A stretch of 64,000 nt of DNA, from the NCBI GenBank assembly GCA_907165065.1, contig OU015528.1, positions 48,971,515 to 49,035,514 on the forward strand. Direction: 5' to 3'. A program made the position numbers and the translations under genes. Source of the DNA: Caprimulgus europaeus. Lineage: Eukaryota > Chordata > Aves > Caprimulgiformes > Caprimulgidae. Positions 58,401 to 64,000 of the stretch are shown here, one piece after another. A model generated the notes under the pieces. It was not told the DNA's origin. It did not search any database and saw nothing but the letters and a program-made list of their open reading frames with translations. Within the stretch, counting starts at the first letter, position 1, and every line of letters starts with the position of its first letter.

Positions 58401-61400
58401 CCATGCTATTCTAACTTACAGCAATGAATTTCAGAATATATTTTGAGACTAACTGTACTTGACTTGTCAACACCAATTTTAGTTGATCCAGAGATCACAC
58501 AGACTGTAACCTGACACAGAGCTACTTTTGCAGGTGGTCAGAGATGCCATCACAGGATCATCAGTAATTAATTAAATTGACAGGAAATACAGAATTCTCC
58601 CATAGGAAACAGAACCAACAGCAGAATAATCATTGATCCCAAGTCAGTCACCTCCTCCAGTCAGCCCTCCACTTCTTACCAAGTCTTTTCTGTCCTTTCA
58701 GCAGTTCCTTGTGCCTGTGTGCATACACGGTTCAGCTGAGGCAGACAGTTTTGTTATTATGCGGAAGTAGCTGGAAATAAGCAACTTGGTAGTACAATGT
58801 TTTTGAATACTAAACAGGTAAAGCAGTTACTACGTAACAGCCACACTGTGGGTCTCGGTGCTAAATCACATGAGATTCAGAATCAGTGGTGTCTACACTT
58901 CCATTGGAAACTTGATTTTCACTGATACAGGGACCCTTTCCAGACATAGAACCACTACACACAAACTTCTCTGAAGCCCACAGGGCATATCTCATTTACA
59001 GAGGAAATTCACTGCTCTAAATGAGAGCTTAGAATGCTTATTAGTAGCAACTACTTTGACTATCACCCTTTGGAACAAGAATCACAGACTGCTGGCTTTT
59101 GACAGGGTGACTGGGAAGAACCTGAGTCCTCTGAGACATTCCTGACGGTTAGAGAAATAGGTTGAACATCCCTGCAAAATTATTGTTGGATTTGTACAGT
59201 GGCAAGGTCCTTTAAGTAGACTAGAAGATCTGTCTTTGTAGCCAGGGATGAAATGATTTTCCTGCTTCTGTGGACTCTGAAGAATTAAACACTGAATAGA
59301 AGTAGGTAGTTCCTAGACAGGAACAAAACCTTCTTCCACTTTTTAAGTACCAAAGACTATCCCATACAAGCTTTCAGCCTTACTAAGCCTTTAAAGACTT
59401 GATAACAAATAAAATAATCAGAACGGTAGATTTCAATCATATTTTTCTTAATATATACCTTAGGAATATTGTAGGGGAAACAGCTCAAATGGCAGAAGAT
59501 TTAAGAAACATGAGGTACTTCTACTGCAAAACAATGACAGTGGGTACTCAAAGAGAATCCGGAGAATCACAAAATGCAAAACTAAATCCGATTTCAAGAT
59601 CAAAAAAACTTTCTGTGAGAGTTCACTACTTAGTTCATCAAAGAAGAAAGTCATAACAAATTCCAAGATGATTAAATAGGATTAATCCAAGTGGACAATT
59701 CCAGCTCCCGTTTAGGATCGTGTTTTCCACACAGCCCATCTCCCTTAAGCCGTGCAGCATTTGTGGTGAGGCTTGACAGAGTGAAAAATCTAGTACTACT
59801 GAGCAGTACCTTCTAATAGCCCGAGAGAAGCAACTGAAGAAATCAGTTATAGTAGACAGCCTTTTCCTTCACACCATCTCCACGGAGCTGGGGTAACTGG
59901 CATGTCCTATTGCCAAGAGTTACACAGTCCTCCTCTTCCAACAAATGAAAAGGGACCCTTCACATTCTTGAAACAGTAACAATGACTATAAACTACACGG
60001 ATCAAAACAGTCTCAAAGGATGTCCCTTCCACAGGTTATAGCTCCAATCTGCTCAGGTATACATGTCAATCTTGCATACCAGCATCAGCTGTTTAACTAT
60101 TTAAAGCCTACAGCCAAGATATTGAATGCTATAACTCTATGATTCTATTATGAGCAGTGCTAAAAGTAAGGATCAAACCTTTCCAAAGTGCAGCATGTCA
60201 TCCACTTAAAAATATTACATATGATCTCATATTACAAATGCATTTAAATTAAATTATACGCACCTACAGACAAGTCCATCTTACTGCCTGGAATGTCCTC
60301 AGTTTGACTCTGAGGGGGGAAAAAAAAAAAAAATCAGTTCTGACTTTTATGAAATTTTGAGGAACGTTTCAGAAAGCAGCCCTTGATGGTTAAACGTGAA
60401 ATGAAGGAAAAACATGCTTGTGCCAATAAAAGTTTTATTTTAAACTAAAATAAAATACAAGGATTCCTGATATTACCCTGGACACACCTCACCTCAACCC
60501 CTAGAGCTGTGTGTGGCAAGTTCACCAATATGAAACTAGACACATGAACACACGGGACAGACAGAGAAAGATGGATAGACAGCTGCTCTGTGAAATGAAC
60601 CTCTGTCCTCATGTTCCAGTGGTCGAGAGATGAAACACTGAAAATAGTGGCCAAAATGATAGCTCATCCTCATGACCTGTCAAGTCATCAAATCTTGAAA
60701 TGTGCTGCCAAGTTATTCTTTAGTTGGCAGTCTGGGACAGGGTGTTCCCACAGCTTTCAGAAGCATCTATGCTCTAGCAGACTGAATTTGGGCTTGGAAG
60801 CCAACAGACATTACGAACTAATCCGAGTCATGTCAGTGACAGTTTGTGCAGCCCTAGGCTTCTCACAAACCTCTGCACTATTATCTTTTGCTAGTCTGCA
60901 TTACATACTATCCCTGCTTCACAGACTGTCAGTTGGTACAATATTCTGTAAAATGTTTTACAAATTAGCATGTCAGAATTTCTTATAAAAAAATTATATG
61001 TAACCATTTCTAAGGTACTTCCCTGCAGATCTGTCTTTTCTCTCCATGATGTGCCACTTATTTATTCAATTTACCAATCAATCTTGAAGTACTTATTAAT
61101 AATGAGCATTTTTTCTTCTAAAAAGACCCTGCTGCACAGTATTTAAATTATAAATAGCCGAGACAGACACAGGGCTGTAAATCTCCATTTCTGATTGGTG
61201 GCTGAGATTGAGAATGAATAGCCTTGGACTAATCACAGTTGTCTGACACTATAGCCAGGAGCTAAGGCCTCTACCTTGAGCAATCTAAACAGCATGTTAT
61301 GGGAAAAAACCAAATCAAACCAAAATAAAACAAAAAAACCTCACCAAGTACAGCAAAAAAACCCCCAAATTTATTACTTGCAAGGAAAGTGCAATCTCAG

Positions 61401-64000
61401 AACAACAGCTGTCAAAGTAACTTTGAAGAGTCAAAGTAGATCTGGGGTTTTTCTGAGAAGCCATTCTGACTAGCAAGGAAGTGCTGAATATCCCGATATT
61501 ACAGGCATTATGGTCAACATATCAACAGAGCAAACACAGATGAATAAGTAGTTACACACTGTGAAACAGCTAACCTTTTGGACTTATTTAAAGCTTACCA
61601 CTTTCTTACAAAGTTAGATTTTATATTTTTAAAAATGTACTTACTAGCAAGCCCATATTTGAAAACTGTTTGGATAGAGGGTTCATCCACGAATCACTAT
61701 TCCCTCCTTTTAATGAGCACTGAAAAGAAAAAAAATGACAAAAATATTATTAAGCAACTCCTTGGTTTCTTAAATTCTGTTTTATCCTTGAGATGTTCAA
61801 GGGTCAAAAGAAAATCCTGGTATTGGAGAAATAAACCTCTTGAACATGTTACTTTAAGTTTTTGTGTGGTTGGAAATATTTAACAAAATACCTTTTTATT
61901 TTCTCTCATAAAATTGCTCATTGTTAGGTATACCAAACTGGACTAACACTTGCTGTGTGGAATGTTTATCAAACCTTTAATTTCATTACAGAAGTAGAAT
62001 TCTTCCTTGGCTTTCTTCCCTTTAGTATGGATTCTCTTACATGGGCACTGTGCTGACGCAGCTCTCAATTTGGCCTTACTGTAATTTACAGGTGATTAAA
62101 ACCAAAACTGATTACAGTTCAACAGAAAAGATATTGATAAGAAAAATTTTTGGACAGTTGCTTTGGTGGTTAAAATAACTTATTCCTCACTTTAAGTGAG
62201 AAATAAGTTCATGAGAATCATTATTGCAAAATAGGAAATGTAAACCTCCACACCACATCACAACAGTATTTCCACATCCTAGGAAACTGCTCTGCACTTG
62301 GCTTTTGAATTTGCCCTACCTATTTAAGCAGACAAAGCATAGTTCTTCCAATATTAATACAGTATCAAGTGTTACTGTACTAAAGAACTTTAACACAAAC
62401 AAACCTTAGAAAGTTAATTCCCTTGAGACTATAGCCAAGCTCCTTCTCCTGTTTGAGGCCAAAGGTCAGTAATAACCAACACAAGTTAGACCTAAATCCA
62501 ACAGTCAGTAAAAATAAGTCCATGTGCCAAGGGGACTGTGAAATCTGAACTTCAGCAGGCTATGCAAGGAGAATAGCAGCAGCCTAACACAGAAAGATGT
62601 GTCAACAAGAAGACTAATGGCCTTGGGATACTTATTCCTCAGTTTCATTCAGTAATGGCTCTGCAGCCTACATACTGAAAGAATTTGACACTTACTGGCA
62701 GGTTTACTAGTCACAACAGATGTAACACATTAAAACAAATCCAGAAGTCTCACATTTTTCACACTGTTTTAACAGGCACCTTTCCACCTGAATTCTGTAG
62801 TATCTTTTTAAAAGTGTGGGGGGGTGCGGTGCGGTGGGGGGCAAAGACACATTTTTGGTAGTGGGGTTGTGGGGGAAGGGGCCACCTTGCAAGAAGCTTT
62901 ACAAAAGCTGCCCTGGCTCCAAGGTGTACCCTGACAACCCAGACTGAGACAATCAGCAATACAGAAACACCTCTGCGAATCCATATTTGTGAGGGGAAGG
63001 ACTGTCTTGAAAAGAAGAAGGTGGAATGAAGCGGGAAGAGAGAGAGGCCACTGACCTGAACAAAAGATGACCACCGGCCTAAACAAAGGAGAGAGCTTTG
63101 TTGCCAGGAGGAAGGGAGGACAGAGAACCGCAGACACCCAGTTCAACACTCATGGAGTAGTAGAAGGCAAAGGAGGTCCCTGCAGCCCATGGAGGTTCAA
63201 TGGCAGAGCAGATACCCACGCGTAGGCTGTGGAGGACTCCATGCTGGCGCAGAAAGCTGAGCCCAGCATGGATCCCAGCCCCAGAAAGGGCAAGTGTGAC
63301 TGAAATTGAGACCCCAGAGTTGCTCAGTGCCAGAGCAGGGGTGGACCACAGAGCCAGGGCGGGGATGAGGAGGTGCGCTGGACTAGAGACCCATCTGCAG
63401 CCCATGAATGTCCCCATGCCGGAGCTGGGAGCTGAGCCCAAAGAGGTCTGTGACTCCATAGGAAGCTCATGTTGGAACACTTTGTTCCTGGACTTTCATG
63501 CCGGGAAGAGTGGCAATGGTCAACTGACTGCAACCCCGATTCCCTGTCCCCTGTGCTGCTGTGGGGTAAGGTAGGGAAATCGGGCGCAAAGTGATTTGAG
63601 CCTGGGAAGAAGGGAGGAGTGGAGGGAAGGTGTCTTAAGATGTGGTTGTTATGTCTCACTGTGCTACTTGGATGAATGGCAACAAATTACATTTTTTCTT
63701 CCCCAAGTTGAGTCTGTTTTGCCTGTGACCATAACTGGTGAGCTGTCCCTGTCCTCATCCTACTCTGTGCCCCTATGTTGTGATTCCCTTTCCATCTCAC
63801 TGGGTGGGGGGAGTGAGTGCAGGACTGCATGGTCTACCTGTGGGTTAAACCACCACAAAGAACAACTATTATAATGCTCTAACTAACAGTTATACTGCTT
63901 CAGACAACATAGTAGTTATGGATCATTCAAGCACTTTACCTTCATTTGTGTTTTCTTTCCTCCTTGCCCCCAGCTTGTTGAGTTGTGGGAGGAACTGCTT
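34100..64000 (-). CDS. TNRC6B: TNRC6B, GW182-family miRNA silencing scaffold (3' part)
   Basis: TNRC6B binds Argonaute through N-terminal GW repeats and recruits PABPC and the PAN2-PAN3 and CCR4-NOT deadenylases, so silencing miRNA targets in the cytoplasm. The window encodes the last 803 residues (numbered w1-w803) in 17 exons joined without any phase conflict: 64000-63940 (cut by the edge), 61719-61645, 60309-60264, 52148-52000, 50853-50683, 48381-48256, 47213-47082, 46561-46466, 46223-46049, 45653-45519, 45310-45134, 40502-40356, 40102-40007, 38272-38048, 37525-37455, 35598-35459, 34490-34100. Visible parts: end of the GW region ([10 protein letters not shown]), Q-rich region (w111-w343), PAM2 ([13 protein letters not shown], w445-w457), RRM-like domain (about w616-w696) and a W-rich tail ending [14 protein letters not shown]. 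Paralogues TNRC6A and TNRC6C were excluded by the tail and the [13 protein letters not shown] block. The large GW-coding exon is beyond the right edge. Confidence 0.96.
34515..34541. repeat. (AATA)n microsatellite
   Basis: Six or more AAAT units, ending 23 nt upstream of the acceptor of the last TNRC6B exon. On the mRNA strand it reads TTTA repeats. Confidence 0.9.
35459..35598 (-). CDS. TNRC6B: TNRC6B exon, core of RRM-like domain
   Basis: w628-w673 plus two bases of M674, [20 protein letters not shown] to AQTALH. One of the best conserved parts of the protein. Donor GTAAGT. Confidence 0.96.
37455..37525 (-). CDS. TNRC6B: TNRC6B exon, start of RRM-like domain
   Basis: Completes A604 and encodes w605-w627, [20 protein letters not shown] then TPQ. 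WLVLHNL is the first strand of the RRM-like fold. Ends in phase 0 before GTATTT. Confidence 0.94.
38048..38272 (-). CDS. TNRC6B: TNRC6B exon, silencing region
   Basis: Completes A529 and encodes w530-w603 plus one base, [20 protein letters not shown] to [11 protein letters not shown]. It holds several tryptophans in W-rich context (STWSP, KMWKN, SPWNS, RGWGA) of the kind that bind CCR4-NOT. Confidence 0.95.
40007..40102 (-). CDS. TNRC6B: TNRC6B exon (96 nt)
   Basis: Completes G497 and encodes w498-w528 plus one base, [20 protein letters not shown] to VHSTS. Phase 1 at both ends, 96 nt, so skippable in frame. Confidence 0.94.
40356..40502 (-). CDS. TNRC6B: TNRC6B exon, second half of PAM2
   Basis: Completes E448 and encodes w449-w496, [20 protein letters not shown] to LLRDNTT. 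The EF-x-P residues insert into the PABPC MLLE pocket in this family. Phase 1 at both ends. Confidence 0.95.
41698..42195 (-). mobile_element. ancient CR1-like LINE 3' region
   Basis: The plus strand resembles the reverse complement of an old reptile-type CR1: CACTGGGTCAGAACTGTGC, CATCTAGCCCAGTGTTCTG, ACATTCCAGAAGTTTA, then CATGATTCTGTAAACCTCAG. It is diverged, lies in the large intron between the PAM2 half-exons, and is sense to TNRC6B. Confidence 0.6.
42956..43039 (-). CDS. TNRC6B: possible TNRC6B cassette exon inside PAM2
   Basis: Candidate only. On the minus strand an acceptor CTGCTGCAG and a good donor (GGAG then GTGAGAGC) enclose 84 nt with no stop in the frame required by the neighbours. 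Both ends are phase 1, so it could be included or skipped without a shift. It would put 28 residues ([20 protein letters not shown] then QTDITAG) between WPP and EFQPG. The human protein as I recall it runs WPPEFQPG, without the insert. A chance open frame of this length is not rare. Confidence 0.4.
45134..45310 (-). CDS. TNRC6B: TNRC6B exon, first half of PAM2
   Basis: Completes G389 and encodes w390-w447, [18 protein letters not shown] to [10 protein letters not shown]. It ends between WPP and E of the PAM2 motif; donor GTATTA. Confidence 0.94.
45519..45653 (-). CDS. TNRC6B: TNRC6B exon (135 nt)
   Basis: Completes G344 and encodes w345-w388 plus one base, [20 protein letters not shown] to DANMHKN. 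Phase 1 at both ends. Confidence 0.95.
46049..46223 (-). CDS. TNRC6B: TNRC6B exon (58 codons)
   Basis: w286-w343 plus one base of G344, [20 protein letters not shown] to KGQIPGYGS. Phase 0 start, phase 1 end; donor GTAAGT. Confidence 0.95.
46466..46561 (-). CDS. TNRC6B: TNRC6B exon, CAG/polyQ
   Basis: w254-w285, ACQLLLQ7[12 protein letters not shown] then RQQQEQQ. The Q7 run is a CAG repeat, the feature behind the name trinucleotide-repeat-containing 6B. Phase 0 at both ends; donor GTGTGG is weak. Confidence 0.92.
47082..47213 (-). CDS. TNRC6B: TNRC6B exon, start of Q-rich region
   Basis: w210-w253, [20 protein letters not shown] to QIPQFQL. Phase 0 at both ends; donor GTAAGT. Confidence 0.94.
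48256..48381 (-). CDS. TNRC6B: TNRC6B exon (42 codons)
   Basis: w168-w209, [20 protein letters not shown] to PPQFLSPQ. Phase 0 at both ends; 126 nt, so skippable in frame. Confidence 0.93.
48960..48984. repeat. poly(C) run, 25 bases
   Basis: An unbroken C homopolymer, G25 in the pre-mRNA of TNRC6B. The length in the assembly may be inexact. Confidence 0.9.
50683..50853 (-). CDS. TNRC6B: TNRC6B exon, SP-rich
   Basis: w111-w167, [17 protein letters not shown] to PQNFAARQ, with a run of SPS repeats. Phase 0 at both ends; donor GTAAGC. Confidence 0.93.
52000..52148 (-). CDS. TNRC6B: TNRC6B exon, [14 protein letters not shown] block
   Basis: Completes G61 and encodes w62-w110 ([20 protein letters not shown] to DSGPYFEK), a block strongly conserved among vertebrate TNRC6B proteins. 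Donor GTGAGA. Confidence 0.95.
52149..60263 (-). other. TNRC6B: TNRC6B large intron
   Basis: 8.1 kb. Contains the CR1 copy at 54.9-56.2 kb. The rest (52.1-54.8 and 56.3-60.2 kb) is AT-rich with only short open frames and no recognised gene or RNA. Confidence 0.7.
54865..56245 (+). mobile_element. CR1 LINE with broken reverse transcriptase
   Basis: A 5'-truncated CR1 copy, antisense to TNRC6B in its 8-kb intron. The frame from 54925 holds the RT start ([15 protein letters not shown], then [12 protein letters not shown] and [14 protein letters not shown]). The second frame, from 55239, holds [14 protein letters not shown], a worn catalytic box (KFADGTE where FADD is usual), [11 protein letters not shown] and the [19 protein letters not shown] thumb region. 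The shift between frames near 55340, an internal deletion near 54955 and the changed FADD box show it is dead. The 3' end follows the usual GGCTGCCCAGAGAGG motif and finishes near GATTCTGTGA. Confidence 0.93.
60264..60309 (-). CDS. TNRC6B: TNRC6B exon (46 nt)
   Basis: w46-w60 and the first base of G61, [15 protein letters not shown]. Acceptor after a C-rich tract and CTCAG; donor GTGCGT. Confidence 0.88.
61645..61719 (-). CDS. TNRC6B: TNRC6B exon (25 codons)
   Basis: w21-w45, [20 protein letters not shown] then NMGLL. Phase 0 at both ends, acceptor TTTTCAG, donor GTAAGT. The length divides by three, so it can be skipped in frame. Confidence 0.92.
62816..63857 (-). mobile_element. solo LTR of an avian endogenous retrovirus
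   Basis: The minus strand starts TGTGGTGGTTTAACCCACAG, the usual opening of a widespread avian LTR. It continues with repeated CATGGGCTGCAG units and a GGCAGCTTTTGTAAAGCTTC block, and ends near CCCCCCCACA. It is about 1.04 kb, more GC-rich than its surroundings, with no gag, pol or env beside it. Clear target-site copies were not found, and the left border is approximate. It lies in the TNRC6B intron, sense to the gene, and its 5' end is about 80 nt past the donor of the exon at 63940. Confidence 0.65.
63940..64000 (-). CDS. TNRC6B: TNRC6B exon, cut by window edge
   Basis: w1-w20, [19 protein letters not shown] region, ending in phase 0 before GTAAAG. One GW-type motif (SWGQ) is visible. It is probably the 3' end of a larger exon. 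Confidence 0.9.

Larger units (their letters stand above)
60310..63939 (-). other. TNRC6B: TNRC6B introns near right edge
   Basis: Introns at 61720-63939 (about half of it the solo LTR) and 60310-61644. No other gene was recognised. Confidence 0.75.

Noticed and set aside
63079..63574. Frames of 110-133 codons near the right edge
   Set aside because: They fall inside the solo LTR, whose GC-rich text has few stops. No retroviral protein motif is seen.

Overview
This is a vertebrate nuclear window, most likely from a bird. The evidence is intron-split genes, several CR1 LINE copies with the usual bird CR1 tail, an LTR whose sense strand opens with TGTGGTGGTTTAACCC, and the gene order TNRC6B-ADSL, which matches human 22q13. 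The species cannot be fixed by eye. No bacterial, plasmid, phage or CRISPR content was seen.

Both recognised genes read right to left (minus strand). TNRC6B fills about 20.57-64 kb. The window holds the end of one upstream exon, cut by the right edge, then 16 further constitutive coding exons down to the stop at 34102-34100. A very long last-exon 3'UTR of about 13.5 kb then runs to a poly(A) signal at 20593-20588. The translated part is 803 residues: the tail of the GW-rich region, a Q-rich region, a PAM2 motif that binds PABPC, and the C-terminal silencing region with its RRM-like fold and tryptophan motifs. The protein is the scaffold that links Argonaute-miRNA complexes to PABPC and the deadenylases.

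ADSL (adenylosuccinate lyase, purine synthesis) follows about 240 bp downstream. It is complete, with 13 coding exons between 20329 and 2713. All splice sites are GT-AG, all phases agree, and the product is 485 residues with the lyase signature and catalytic residues intact. Its CpG-island promoter lies at about 19.75-20.54 kb. Past the ADSL 3' end there is a plain AT-rich gap, and then a second CpG island (about 0.1-0.72 kb) with a perfect NRF1 palindrome and a minus-strand splice donor. By synteny this is probably the promoter and first exon of SGSM3.

Repeats lie in introns and in the 3'UTR: CR1 copies at about 9.2, 11.6, 12.0 and 54.9-56.2 kb, an ancient CR1-like copy at 41.7 kb, an LTR at 62.8-63.9 kb, and a MIR-type SINE relic in the TNRC6B 3'UTR. 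The points most worth checking are a possible in-frame 84-nt cassette exon that would split the PAM2 motif, a let-7 seed site carried by the MIR relic, a CR1 insertion 28 nt from an ADSL splice acceptor, and an intronic CpG islet with a CTCF-like motif. No new multi-gene system was seen; this is an ordinary conserved locus with interesting regulatory detail.
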